This document shows, piece by piece, positions 38,904-51,793 of a stretch of DNA of 64,000 bases. This DNA is from Pampus argenteus. Its lineage: Eukaryota; Chordata; Actinopteri; Scombriformes; Stromateidae. The notes beneath the pieces were generated by a model. That model was not told the origin of the DNA. It was given only the letters and a program-made list of their open reading frames with translations, and did no database searches. Within the stretch, counting starts at the first letter, position 1. Each line of letters starts with the position of its first letter. Both the position numbers and the translations under genes were made by a program. The DNA is taken from contig CM072877.1 of assembly GCA_036937835.1 (NCBI GenBank), positions 12,837,001 through 12,901,000 on the forward strand, in the 5' to 3' direction.

Positions 38904-39609
38904 TCCATGCGGTAATGTCCACATTTGTTCAATGAAAATGTACCTAGTAAATATCTTTGAAAAATCTATATGGTAAAAATAAATAAATGCAACTTCAAAA
39001 CATTTTATATGGGCTCAAACATGTAGTACAAATTTTATCTATTAGTTTATTTATATTTCTAAAAAGTAAAATGTAGTTTTCAAACTGTTACTATTTGAAA
39101 AAATGACGATGTGATACAGTTGTTCAAACAGACAGTTAAAGTAAAGTAAGGTGTACCAATGAATAATATCCTTTTGAAGCAGTATCTACTAGCATTGAAA
39201 AGTATTACAAAAACTTGAGTTGAAAGACATTTTTTCTACCCTCTCATTCTACTGATTTTTATAACAGTTGTCAATACTGGCCATGAGTAAAAAAAAAAAA
39301 AAAGTAAAGTCAGGAGTCTACAACATTCATCTAAGGGCAACCTCAACAGTTTTCAATTTAGAAAACCATCATCACAGTATACATTTCCAGTCTGTCTGAT
39401 CGAGCATACAGTTTACTTATAAGCTCATCTAACCAGAGGGTATAACCTACTGCATTTTAAATTGACGTTATGAGTCAACTGCAGCTGGAAAGCAGTTCTT
39501 TCACAACACCAACATTTCTACAAGTGATGGATATGAGCCCTGCCAAAACTACGCAGCCATGTGGTGTCTCAATCCTCACATAGCTGGCTCATGGTCTCAG
39601 TTAATTGGG

Positions 39610-42600
39610 TCACTTTGTTTCTGCCTGTGAAGGCTGTAAAGAGGAATCATGTGTGTGTAGTGCTCCAGTGGAACTGTCGGGGGAAACCACCAGTGCAGCC
39701 AGCGGTTTGGGGCAGGCGGTCAACTCTGCTGGATCGACCTGGCATTGAGCTGTGCTCAAAACAGCACCATCAGGACTAATGAGTAGCTTGGACACTACAT
39801 TGGTATGCATACCTAAAGCTGAGGTCTGCAGAGAGCGCTTTCCCAGTGATTGATTGGCCAGGACCGGTTGGTGGATGGTGTTTGTCTTCAGTGATGTGAT
39901 TGGTTGAGCTGGAGTTATTATTACACTGTCACTGGATGGAGGTGTGATCCCCACAGGTGCTGTTTCAAAGCTGTTGACAGTGCTCCCGATTGGTGGAACC
40001 GTAGCAATGGGCAGCGTCTGCATCCTAGATACTGTGTTTACAATTGGAGAGACAGCCACTGTTGGCAATACTTGTGTCCGTGTGCCAGCAAGCACTGGTT
40101 GCATGACTGCCTGTTTTTTGACTGCTGTGTTGCCAAGGCCTACGTTTGCTAAAAAATGTGATGGAGCAGTGGAGGGTGCTGCAATTCTAACTGCTGTCTG
40201 CTGGGGCTGTATGCCTGGACCCAGGGTTGTCATTGAAACCTCCTGCTGGGCTTGAAGAGAATGCAAATGTGGTGTGCTTGCTATCACAGGGGGTGGAACG
40301 GAGGAAAGGGGTGCTGGAAATGGTATAACAGGACTCGGCAGGGCAACAGCTGATGAGTTGGGTAAAACAGGGAAGGATGATAGAGGCGCTGACAATCTGG
40401 GTAAAGGTGGCGCTACTGCAGGTGAAATCGTGGATGAACATTTAGCTCGCATGGGTGTACCAGCAGGTAACCTGACTGTAGCCAGCGCTGAGCCAAGACC
40501 AGAGGCACTGGTTACCACTGGGGAAACTAGGGCTTGGATGCTACTTAACGTAGGCGGTGATGAGACCAGAGTGGGTTTACTTACAGGAGTTGGTGCAAAG
40601 TTACTAGTCTGTGAAACTGCCAACCTTGGCAGAGCGGACACTACACTTGTTGTGCTGGGTAACAACATTGAGCTCAAGCTCGGTGTTCCTGTTAGTTGGA
40701 CTGGCATTGCATGAGGAGTGGTTGCTAGCAATGATGGACCAACAGCAGGTGTGCATGCTACAAAAGGACAACTTATGGCTGGCACACCAGGCAGCCTGGC
40801 TGGAGACTGGGGTAAAACCGGTGCTCGAGGGGCTACAGAGACGGGGCTAGCTGCTTGGGGCGGTACTGCTGCTGCAATGCTAGTAGCACTGACACTAGGC
40901 ACTTGTGGTGCAGGGCTAGAGATGATAAGGACATGGCTGCCTGGACATAAACCCTGGGGAGGGACTACAAAGCGTGCATTGTTAAGGAGGATCTGTGTGC
41001 CTGCAGCAAGGGGCGTAGACGTGTTGATAACTATCCTTTGCTGAATTGTGCCAGTAGCAGAGGTGGTGAATGGGGTACTGGTGGTTGTTGCTGAGGAGAT
41101 CTGTGTGTGTTTTATATTGAGAGCAAGGTGAGAAGAAGATGAGATAGTTTCCTCACCGATGCTGCTTTGGATATTTGCAGGCTGCTGGACAAGTTTGGTT
41201 GTAGACATTTGGGCTGGGCTACTCTGCATGGTAGTTGTTACCTGAGCACGAGGGTTGCTGGACAGTATACCTGTGGGCAGTTCATGATCCTTCTTGATTG
41301 TGTTTCCTGCAGGTGTAGACGCGGTAGATGTGGAAGAGCCTGGTTGGGAGATCATGGTGAATGAAGGGACACTCTGGAGCTGAGAGTTGCTAGTCAGAGA
41401 AATATGAGAAGCAAGCTGGGCAGGACAGCTTGCAATGGTATTTGAACTCGTGACTTGGGCCAGTCGTGTGGTATTTGCTGGTGAACGGCCTGTATCTGTG
41501 CCAGATACTGGTGTGCTTTTGGAAGGGGAATGTGACAGGGCACCAATGGTTTGTCCGATGGTTGTCGACTTGCCTGATAACTGGATTTGAACCCCTGGAG
41601 ACACAGAAAATTGAAATATTTATTTTTTCATTGTTTTATGAGCAGGCTTCATGTTATCATCCCCAACTGATCAACATTGATAATGGGGCTGTATTTGGGG
41701 TATTTTTAATACAAGATTTAAATTAGGTATGGGTTCTATGGTCCTCCAATGGTCAAGTCTTGGCAAAACTTGTCTTTTATGTTGACCAGCAGCATGGACT
41801 ACACGAAATTTAAAACACAAATGCTTCACATAAGAAAACAGTAACAGTATGCCTTCAGTATAAAGTCTACATATACAAATAAAGAGTGTCCTATTGTTGC
41901 AAAATTACAGACTGAATCAAACAGATCACAGATGATTATTCATTTAAACATTGCACCAAACAAAACCCACCTGTGGGAAAGGTGATATTCTTGGCTTTGG
42001 ACAATGCTTCTGAGTTTACACCACCAACAGGTTGTCCTGAGCTTAATCCCATCTTCTGAGTTTGATTTGATAATGAAGTGGTCAGTAGCTGTCCGTCAGT
42101 CCCTGTTGCCACCGCTTGCTTTAGGACGCCTCCCACAGAGGTGGTAGATGATGTTGCTGTGGGCTGGCTGATGAACATGACTCTTGAACTAGAACATGGT
42201 TTTGTGAAAGAGGATGTGTCTTTTGATACAGCTACATTTGAGGCAGAGGAAGAAGAGGGAGTAACCAGAATAAATTTTGTAACGTGGGATCGCTCATCTG
42301 TGCTGGCTCGTTTCACACCAGGCTTGCAGATGAACTCAGATTGTGTGAGAACTTGAGGAACACTAGAACTACTCAGTGATGGGACAACAACAGTGTTTTT
42401 TACTAATGAAGCTTGAGAATGAGAACCAGTAGTTGCTGTCTGTGCAAGATGGCCTATCTTTGCGTTGGAGCCTTGACTTAAGGCAACAGTAGTTCCTGCA
42501 CTCTGGCTTCCTGGGCCTGCAACAGGAATGCCACCAGTGAGGGCCATGGGAGTTGTGACAGTGGAAGTGGACTTCAATACTGAAGGAACCGGCTTCTGAG

Positions 42601-45600
42601 TTTGGGCTACTGAGTTACTCGTCATTGCTGGGATGGTACAAGGGGAAGACTGAGCAGGAGCAGAAGGAGAAGCTGATGACGCCTTAGATACAAGGAAGGC
42701 TTTAAACTGAGGTGAGATGGTGATAACTGGACTGGTAGACAAACAACCAAGTGCATTCTGGTCTGAGGATGTCTGGACTTTGACGATGCCTGTGTTGCCT
42801 CCTCTAGTCGTTACCAGGATGGACTGTGAGTCACGAATACACACAGTCTTAAGCTCCTGTTTAGGGTCTGCAGACTTAACAGCCTCGGTAGAATGTGAAC
42901 TGGCAGGAGTTGTGATGGATGAGGGGTTTGGCATAACACCCTGTGGTGTGTTTGCTTCGGGACTACAGACTTGTGAACTTTTAAACACCACTGTGTTTAG
43001 AGCCCCATGCTGCAGCTGAGGGGAGACAGAAGGAGAAGGGGTCCTGGCATCTTTTAGGGGAGCCACTTGCTGAACAGGGATTCTGTTTTCAGGAATGGTG
43101 AACCCAGGCACATTGGTGGACATACATAAGGGGCTGGCCACTTTAGAAACTGGGACCTGAATGCCCTTAGATTGTTGTTGATGTAAAGAAGAGACCTTTT
43201 CTTTGTTCTTGTGGATAAGAAGTTTGGAAGGCAGTATCACCACTTGCTGCATGATCTTCTCCCCAGTGTTCTGGTCTAGGACAGGATGAACAGAGATCTT
43301 GACTGGGCTGCTGCTGTCTTTCCTTACGAGGTGACCCAGCCCCTCAGGAACCTTGTACACCACTTGGACAGGACTTTTTGGTACAGTCTGGGTTAGTTTG
43401 GCCTGTGGTGATTTAGGAAGTATCCTATCTGCCGTATCTGTGGCCATTTCTGGCTGTCTTAGTACTGTTGTCTGTTGATGTCCTTGTGCCTGTGGTTGTT
43501 GTGAGTTCTGCTGGGAACAGGGTGGAGAACTTTGTGCTTTTGAAAGTTTTGCGGTAGCCACTGCAGAGGTAGGCAAGGAGTCTAAAGGCCCTTTGCTCTG
43601 TCTGTATACGTTGAAATCAACAGGCCGCTTCATTAAGGTCACTTTGTTTCCCACACTCTTAGCCAGCAGGGTGGGAATGGGCGTGTAGCCCTTAGGTAGT
43701 CCAGTGGTAGGATGAAGAATGGGGGGTCTGTGTGAAAATGAAGTCTGGGCTGGTACCCTTGCTGCCCATGCTGAGTTTGAATCCCTGGATTGACTTGATG
43801 GGATCAGTTCTGATATAGACTGTGCTCCAGAGTCAGGGATAGAAGTGATGTTACTGCTGCCAGTCTGAACTCTTGGCGGCAGACTGATGCCTTTTTCTGT
43901 GCTGGCCGGATGGTGTTTTAGGTGGTTGGGAGTTACACAGGTCACTGTTCTCTCTCCAGCAGACTCAGCCACATACTCCCTGGTGCTTGCTGAGAGCAAA
44001 TTAGAAATGTCTATTAGTCATTTATACATAACGTCCAACAGATAGGTGACATTCATTTCAATTCCTTTATAATAGTCAAATAAGCTCAGACCTGTAACAT
44101 TTAACTGCACTGCATACGTTAGATAGATAGATAGATAGATATACTTTATTAATCCCAAAAACTGGGAAATTAAAGAAGGTAAACAAGCAGGTAAACACAA
44201 TATAAAACTTTATCATTATAATACACATTAGATTATAGTTTGATTACATTACCTCCACGCCAAAGACCTCTGGGAACTACATGTTCCAGGTCTTCTTCTG
44301 ATCTTCTATAATGATCTGATGGTGAACAAGCCTCCTTCCCTAAACCTCTCTCTTCATCATTATCTGATGACGATGATGATGATGACATACACTCCTCACG
44401 CACAAAGTTATTGTAGTCTGGATGCTTCTTGAAGTCATCAAATTCCTTCTTCAAACGAAGCCTGATATGGAAGCAAGGGTAGAAATAAATAAGCAGGCAT
44501 TTCATTTCTAGTGCAGCAATGATGAGATAATAAGCTGTTTAAGTTGTGGTCATTCTGCTTTGTACATAAAACTATGTAACAGCACAAAGTTTTGATAAAA
44601 AAAACATAATATTAATAAATCCTTTAAATGGAGTTGTACCTGTTCCTTTGGTAGGCCTTAACAAGTTTGGGTTCCCAGGGTGAAAGCTCATTTAGTAGCC
44701 TGATTAGAGTGCTGTGGAGGTCTTTCACTGCTTCTCTCCTATAATACCAGCGACCCTGTCAGTTCATAAGTCAAATATGCACAGGAAACCTTAGTCAAAT
44801 CACCTAAATTGAAATGTGAGAAAACGTGTGATCGCATTGTATTCTCCACTAAAGCAGATAGCTCTGGAACATGTGAATTGTGACTGTGACCTACCAGTCT
44901 CTTTTTGGTGCTCTCCAGGTCATCAAGCTCATCTTCTGTTTTACTGATCAGCTCTCGCAACTCTTCAAGACTGGTGCATACTAACTAAAAATGGGAAATT
45001 ATATATCAAGTATGAAAATCAGAATGAGAGAGACTAGAAAAATAATGGGCAGGAGATTGTTGAGGCTTAAACCAAGACAATAAAATAGCAGAACATATTA
45101 CTAAATTAATTAACATTGACAATAAAATACACTGTTAAAGACATGATGGTGTATATTTTACCATGAATGCGACTACCTTAAATGATGGCTCAACTGGAGG
45201 TTCATCTTTAATTTTCTTTGAAGATTCAAGCTTTTTTCCTGTCAACAATATAACAGTTATACCAATTGAAATTGAATGAAGAATATTGCAAATTCAGACA
45301 GTATCCCATACATCACTGTGGCTATGAATACACATTGACTATTATGCCTGATGCAGTTCCAAAAGAAACCATTGACACTAGCGTCACACTTTTTTTCCCT
45401 CACCTGTTTTATGTCTTTTCTTCTTGTCTTTTCTCTTCGTCGTTGTATTAACTCTCCGCACTGTAGACTTGGCAACCTCAGCTGGGGGCAGGCTCATCCT
45501 GTCCTTGTGCTGCTTGTGCTCTCCTTTCACCCCCTGCAGATGTTCCCTTCCTCGCTTTTTCTTCCGCTTTTTTTTCTTCGTCCAGATTCTGTCAGTGACC

Positions 45601-48419
45601 CTCTCTTCACTTGAGTTATGAGTGCTATCAGAGGACAACTGTGTTGTCAGCCCTGATGTACTACAGCAGCAGCCACGCTGTTCAGATTTAACATTACTAG
45701 TTTTGTTAGTACAACAGTCCAAACAGAAGGACCTTTGGTGTCCCTGACTGGGACTCCCCACCACTGTGATAGGAGAGGCCAGCTTCACAATGCGAGCAGG
45801 GGACCTGCCTGTGTAGCTGTGCTCCCCTACATTCAGACAGGGTTCCTGTGTCTCTGCTTTAATGGTGCGCATTGATCCCAATGGGAAACCCCACCTTTGC
45901 TTTATTGTGGATCTCTTGGACTTATGCTCAAATTCTACAGTCTCTTCCTTCAAATTTGTTTTCACACTACTTCCTCTAATAGGACTAGCATGTGAAAGGG
46001 ACAAGGAATTAGTGTGAATTTTCAAGTCCAATTTAGAGTCTTCACAGGAGTCTCCATCAGAGGACCCTGACTCAGACCCCTCTTCCTTCTTCAGTGACCA
46101 TAATTTAAATCGTTCTTCATCTTCGGCCCCGTTTTCCCTTTTTAAATATTCAAGTGTCTCTGGTTTCCTCCTCCCAAAATCATCAGACTCCCCTGTGTCC
46201 ATGGAGCCTCCACAGCATCCCCTGTCAGTTTTATCCCCCTCTTCCTTCATTCCATCTGACTCGTCACCCTCTGTACCTGGCTCTGTTTCAACCTTTTTCA
46301 CCCATACAGAAGGGAAAGAAAAAGATGGGGGTGTGCTGGGGCTCTGGCAGTAGATCCTTAGGTCTGCCCCACAGAAATGTGGGAAATGTATATAGGCATT
46401 ATCCTTGCTGTCATAGCCCAAAATAGACTCCCTACATTCATGGATGGGCTGGGCCAGTACAGCATCCTGCACATCCTTCTGTGTCTCATATACATGATCG
46501 CACAGGCCCTTCAGAAGCCACACTCGCTGGTAGAAGGGCAGCAAGTGAAAGGGTTCCTCCTCCAAAGGACTGACCTCCCCCAGGGTGCTGAAAAACTGGT
46601 GGCAGAGTCCCAGCTGCTCAGCCCGACGTGGCTGATCACGGGCGACACCAACAGCTCGATACCAGCCCATGACCTGCTGCCTAAGCTCTGAGTCCCAGCG
46701 GCAGTAAGGTAGGGCAGGCCGGCGGTGCAGTGTGGCCCTCTTCTGTGCTGGGGACAGTAGGGAAGACATGATTTTGGATAGAAGAAGGCTGCATCGGGGC
46801 ATCAGCAAACAGCGCTCCAACTCATAGAATATAATCTCAGGAAGGTTAAGGGCAGTCTGAGCCAGGCAGAGGAAGTGCCCTATAGCAGGGAGTTCCCAAA
46901 GGGTGTCCACGGTGTGGGGGGAAGCCTGTGACAGCAAACTCTGCTCCCACTCTTCCACCTCCTTGGCTGACATTTCTTCTGCTTCTTTTTTCTCAAGCTC
47001 ACGTTGCCTGAATGATCAGAAAACACACAATGGTTTAATTTTAAATTTGGTAAAATATCATATAGAGAAACTTTAAATATTTTCTTTCACAGATTAACTC
47101 ACCTCTTCTCCTCTTTGACCCTCTGTTGCTCTTCCAGCCGTAGGGTCTGGACCATGATAGACTCATGTCCACCAACAGTGATGGTAGCCAAGCTACGAGG
47201 TGCTAACCTCCTTCTTGTGGAGGTGCCCCCTGAACCTCGTTCCTCCTCTGCACCAAAACGTCCTTTAGAAGTCACTGCCAAGGTCGTCTTCTCTCGAAGT
47301 GTCCTAGTTTGACAGATTAACAGAAAAAAACAACATGTGATTGAGGTTTTCATTGAAGCTGTCAACATTTTAAACAAACAGAATATCCACACTACTGTTG
47401 TAATCCAATTCAGCTGCTGTTTTCAGTCCAAATTTAATTTACAAACCAGCAAATATTAGGTTGCAGTAGTTACTGTTTTTTTTTCTTTTTCAGCTCTATT
47501 GTTTATGATAATAATAATAATAATAACCATCATCATGTGCAAATACTCGCTGGCAATAAAAGTACTAAAACTATAACTGATCCTTCTTAGACAAACATTT
47601 GTCACAGCAACATTGACTTAATACTGAATACATCCTTTGAGCTCTTTAGGATTGCTGATATAGCTGTAAAGTTGTAAATTGATTTTTTATTATTTTTTAG
47701 CTAAGCATACTGTGTACATGATTTTACCTGGATAGCAATGTCAGTTTCTGCTCCAGCATGATTTCCAGCTTTTGAGCCTGTTTGGAGATCCAGTGGTCCA
47801 CCCCATGGTAGCGATAGCAGTTCTCTAACATCAGCCTGAAGTCTGCAACAAACTCTGTTATGGTCTCATACTCCTGGTTGACAAATCTCTCCTCCATCTT
47901 CCGCAAGCACATCGACTGCTTGAGTTGTGACTGACTTCGACCCCGGACACCTCCAATACCACGTTGGGCCTCCTGGTGGCCGATGGGTTGAAGGAATGGG
48001 CTTGTGATCCCTTTGTGCTTGTCCAAGAGAAAGCCAGTGAATATCCTATAAGCTTGCTGGACCTCATAGTTCATATTCTCCTCAAAGCTATTGCTGTTGG
48101 TGGAGATGCAGACCTCAGGCAGTGACAGGTCACTGTTAGAAAACTCTGACATGCCATCATTACTCATTGAAAGGTGGTTACATTCAGCAGCAGAATCTCC
48201 ACTGTCACCAGGACAGTGTAATGCTACCATAGTCTCAACTTCACAGCCATTACTGAACCCATCCTCAGTTATGACTAGGTCAATGTCATCTGTGCTGCTG
48301 CTCACCCATTTGGAATCTGAAGACATGATGCTGGAGATGGACTGCTGGGGTGCTGATTCTGGGTCTTGGTTGTGACTACAAGCTGCTGTAGTTTGGTCTG
48401 TCTTATCCTCCTGGTCCAT
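39610..48419 (-). CDS. brd10: brd10 (KIAA2026), bromodomain-containing protein 10 (9 coding exons, complete)
   Basis: Large nuclear protein of poorly known function, assigned from sequence features and its place beside mlana and uhrf2, as in human 9p24. Exons 5' to 3': 48419-47728, 47303-47103, 47007-45404, 45238-45177, 44984-44895, 44755-44640, 44461-44253, 43989-41971, 41594-39610; 6978 nt, 2325 aa (human about 2100, from memory). Residues of about 130-231 form a bromodomain ending ENCYRYHGVDHWISKQAQ, with His205 where the acetyl-lysine-binding Asn usually sits. Residues of about 335-520 are helical and resemble DDT plus WHIM domains (LPAIGHFLCLAQ; ILGYDSKDNAYIHF). A Lys/Arg-rich stretch and a small conserved block (GRWYYRREAVKDL) follow. 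The last two exons, of 2.0 kb each, are Ser/Thr/Pro/Val-rich and disordered. The ATG at 48419 lies 11 bases inside its exon; the 5' UTR continues in upstream exon(s). Confidence 0.92.
44120..44180 (-). mobile_element. 3' end of a teleost retroposon
   Basis: Read on the minus strand this is AATTTCCCAGTTTTTGGGATT, then AATAAAGTATA, then a (TCTA)n tail. That is the usual 3' end of a common fish LINE/SINE family whose copies finish in AATAAAGTATCTATC repeats. Only the tail is left (5'-truncated). It lies in the brd10 intron 43990-44252, on the same strand as brd10, so its AATAAA could act as an early poly(A) signal. Confidence 0.65.
47805..47807 (-). other. brd10: Brd10 bromodomain His205 codon (replaces acetyl-lysine Asn)
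   Basis: The motif reads NCYRYHG. In BRD4-type domains the same place reads NCYIYNK, whose second Asn hydrogen-bonds acetyl-lysine. The codon here is CAT (His). Confidence 0.85.
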
Positions 48420-49430
48420 GGTGCAGGCACCTGAAGTGGGTAACAGGTGTCACCTATAGTGAACTTTAATGCTGCAAACAACACTCCAGCATACGTTTAC
48501 TGTGAAGGAAAACTACACCAAGACATGAAAAGTGCTTACTGGACATTTACAGTTCCAAAGAATCTAACAGCAGAAAGTGCATCATATTAAACATACATAA
48601 TCATAAGGTTATAAGGTTGGGTTTGCTGATATTTTAATTGTCATACCAGGTGCTCACATGATTAAACACTTAAATGTTTACCTCCAGTGATTGTGTCAAT
48701 AACACTAGCAGGTAAAATCTCATCATCTACCTGCCGGATCTTTGCAAACTTTTTGTTTCCCTGGATCAATGGCTAGCAAGCCAGAAGTTAGCATTTAGCG
48801 AGCTAGCTAGGAGTAGTTGCAAGAAAAAGTACACAAAGTTTATTCCGTTTGCGTATTGTGCACTCCCTTATCACATCCTGTCTCCTGATCACGTGCAAAA
48901 TAAGACCAAAGCAAACTGACCAGAGGCAGAGCTTGGTTGGTTAATCAACATACCTCGATGTTTTCAGTGCGGCTCCAGACATGCAGGCAGGACAGCCTTT
49001 AGCAAGCTTAGCGACGACGACAGCTTGCTAGCTGGACTAGCTTGCTATTGTCTCCAATCTGGGGCCTACAATTGCTGCGTTCGCTGTTCATAGTTAGATT
49101 TTATAGCAAATAAATGTCCATTAGTAAAGAAGTTGCGCAGACATCTCATGTCGTCAGCGAACGGAGTGATGTCAGTGACAGCAAGATGGCTAAAAGGAGC
49201 ATTAGCCGGAGTGACACTGATTGTCCGACAATGCATAACAGTTCATTTTCATTAGCCATCCAGCTAACCAGCTAGGTTTACAAGTTGACAGCGACACACT
49301 ACAAGGTTCACGTTAGAAACAAATTTGCGGCATGTGTCAGATATCTTCTGGAGCTGGGTAGGGTTTACAGAAAGCTAGTAACGGACTATTCTGTCTTGCA
49401 TGAAGAACAGTGAGCCGTCCACTTCACTTC
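48420..49430 (-). promoter_or_regulatory. brd10: brd10 5' UTR exons and promoter (inferred)
   Basis: The coding exon's acceptor is at 48431-48432, so a non-coding exon lies upstream. The strongest candidate donor is GAG/GTATGT at 48952-48954. Weaker ones lie at 48680 and 48729. The 48950-49260 area has more CpG and a YY1-like AAGATGGC at 49183-49190. The exact start was not determined. Confidence 0.4.
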
Positions 49431-49810
49431 CACCCTGCGCGCGTCCGATGCAAATGTGCGCAACCTGACGTCACTAGCAGGTCGCGTGTCGCACCAAATT
49501 GTTATTTTGATTTTGGAGCCAATGTTGACAAACTCTCACTTTATACTATATTAATAACAGTTTTGCGAGTTTGTCCGAACCATCGGACTGAATGAGACAG
49601 CAGTTATCGTTCCGCTTTTAAATCACTGCACACTGTCAACAAAGCTGCTGTGCAAAACAAAGCGTCAACAGCATTTTACTGTTAACATACTCATTCATAA
49701 CTTCAGTGCTGAAAGTGCCTTTTCATTGAGTTACAGAAGACACAGTAGACACAGTAGGCGCTGTTCCGTGTACAATGTAAACATGTGTAACGCGCATGTC
49801 TCAATTCTCA

Positions 49811-49827
49811 CCGCTAGATGTCGCTGG
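49811..49827 (+). promoter_or_regulatory. CTCF-like motif
   Basis: CCGCTAGATGTCGCTGG differs by one core base (T for G) from the CCGCNAGRTGGCGC form of the CTCF site. It stands about 1.4 kb upstream of the brd10 ATG, between two divergent promoters. Confidence 0.35.
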
Positions 49828-50190
49828 TCATTAGTGTAAGACAGATAAGCGTCCTCACCTACATGAAGTGTGCTGGACACCTGCCCCTTATTTAGCCTCT
49901 CAGGTAGCTCTCTTGCATTAATTTCATTTTTTCATCCCATCTCTTGTTATTTTCTTTGTGTTATATGTTTGTAATCAATATTGCACAGCCCATGGGCCTT
50001 TGGTGGCATTATTTTCAGGATCACTTATATTTATTCTGGTTGTAAAATTTAAAAAGATTCACCTTTTAAATGGGACCAGGAATGTGGCTGTAATCAGAAG
50101 AACAGTCACCTTTTTTTGGGGGGGATATTATTTTCAGTCTGGGGTGCCTGGTAAAAAAGTTTACTGCAAATTAGTTCAGTACAAATTATG

Positions 50191-50216
50191 CATTATTATT
50201 ATTATTATTATTATTA
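50191..50216 (+). repeat. (ATT)n microsatellite
   Basis: Eight ATT units in the brd10-uhrf2 spacer. Confidence 0.9.
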
Positions 50217-51570
50217 ACACTGGCCCCAACAAGCTCCACAACATGTTTATTTTAGTTATGGGTATGACCAAGTATTATAAGTCACGTTAGCAAAGGACAG
50301 AACATGCAGCATTAGGAGATTATTCTCTACTGACATTGTAGACTTGCCAGTGGCAGATCAAGGAAATCTCCAGCTGGGACAATTGTTAATTAAACAATTT
50401 TACCACAAGAGGCCTGTGCTTTACAGTGATTTTAAATATTGTATGCTAAAAGGGATATTTCAGTCTAATACAGGCTACTCTTTTTGATATAAAATAATTT
50501 TAATCATACTGTTTTGCTGCTGTGAACAATTACTTTCAGGGGAACAGAGGTGTCTAGACGAGGTTTTAAGTGTCTTCTATTATGTGTTCTGGGAATTTAG
50601 GGGTTACGTGCGAAAGAAAAGTTTTCAGCTGCTAAATTTGACTGATGTGTTATGTGATTTGCTATTTGAAAGCCTGCGTTATATTTCATCATCACGCCAT
50701 TGTGGTAACAATAACATGGATCATCCCGTGGCAAATAACCGAGACACCATGTTTCATTAATTAAGACTGAAGTATATAAAGTCTATTTTCTATCCTTCTC
50801 AATTCAAGTAACCCATATGAAAAGAAATTTTGTAGGCTGAATTACCAACTGGGCAAAACAGACCCTTTAGGGGGTCCCAATGGCCCAGGTTCAATCTTAT
50901 TTAGTTTTGGTTATTAGTTTGCTGTTATTGCTAAAAATAGTTTAGAAAGCACAATTTAAATGAAATGGCAAAGTCCCTGCTTAATAAGCCAGTGTAAAGA
51001 TTTAAAAATAGGAGCAATAGACTCTGTTTCATGTTAGTATTATGGCAGCAGCATTGATGATCATTGTTCTGTAATAATTCACCCTGATGAAAGCATGTTT
51101 AAGACCATCATTACTCCACTGTATTTACAGTATCAGCAGTATTTACTGTGTTTATTGACTATTACCATACAGCAAACCTATGCATGGGACTACGTGGTAT
51201 TACAGGATATGGATATTGTACACAATACTGAGGGGAAGGTCCTGATTTTGAAACATTTCCTCTTTTGACAGAAAAGATCGTCTGAAAACTACCGTCTTAC
51301 TTCCATTCGTCTGGCTATTTAAAGGCCTTCTTCTTGTGTCAATAAACTCACTACGTCCCAGCTGAATATAGCGCAGTGCTCCTGCAAACCTAAATAAATT
51401 AAAGCATTAAGGGAAATGTAACATTCACATCGCCTTCTAGTTGTTACGCAGCTTTTAAATTATATACACCTCTTGAGTATTTTCAAAAATGCATGCACGG
51501 CTTGGTGTTTGTGAACATTTTATAGGGAGAGCTGCGCCTTTAACTGCAAACTGTGTTCGCTTAAACGTTA

Positions 51571-51593
51571 TTTCGCGAGATTTGCTTGGCGCC
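51571..51593. promoter_or_regulatory. uhrf2: uhrf2 promoter motifs (CGCGA box and E2F-type site)
   Basis: TTTCGCGAGA at 51571-51580 is one base off the TCTCGCGAGA core-promoter motif. TTGGCGCC at 51586-51593 fits an E2F site. They lie about 200-220 bp upstream of the uhrf2 ATG, in the most CpG-dense part of this area. UHRF genes are cell-cycle linked, so E2F control is plausible but inferred. Confidence 0.45.
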
Positions 51594-51676
51594 GCGACCT
51601 CATGTGAAACACCTCCTGCGCGACCCAGTCCGACGTCTCTGCAGAGGAAAACGCAATGGAGCCCTGAACATTTGTC

Positions 51677-51698
51677 TTTTTTTTTTTTTTTTTTTTTT
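51677..51698 (+). repeat. poly-T tract in uhrf2 5' UTR/promoter
   Basis: 22 T in a row, about 100 bp before the uhrf2 ATG; transcribed as poly-U if the start is upstream of it. Confidence 0.85.
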
Positions 51699-51793
51699 AA
51701 ACATAAATTCCTTTTGACCCCTGGGAAAACAACAATAGGCAAATCTCCTGATTTATCTGTTATTTATTTGATGCGCAACAGGGCGGTGTAACG

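Larger units (their letters stand above)
49431..51530. other. brd10-uhrf2 intergenic spacer
   Basis: This is the spacer between two divergent genes. It holds an ATT microsatellite and a CTCF-like motif listed separately. I saw no open frame with homology and no RNA gene. Confidence 0.6.

Noticed and set aside
39904..41364. Plus-strand open frames of 82-146 codons over the last brd10 exon
   Set aside because: They lie opposite a 664-codon uninterrupted minus-strand frame in the Ser/Thr/Val-rich exon. Low-complexity coding DNA often leaves the opposite strand open.
44640..44738. Use of the TTATAG acceptor at 44739 for the brd10 exon
   Set aside because: It puts the exon out of frame. The upstream acceptor (ACAG, exon to 44755) keeps the frame, gives GRWYYRREAVKDL and makes the total coding length divisible by three.
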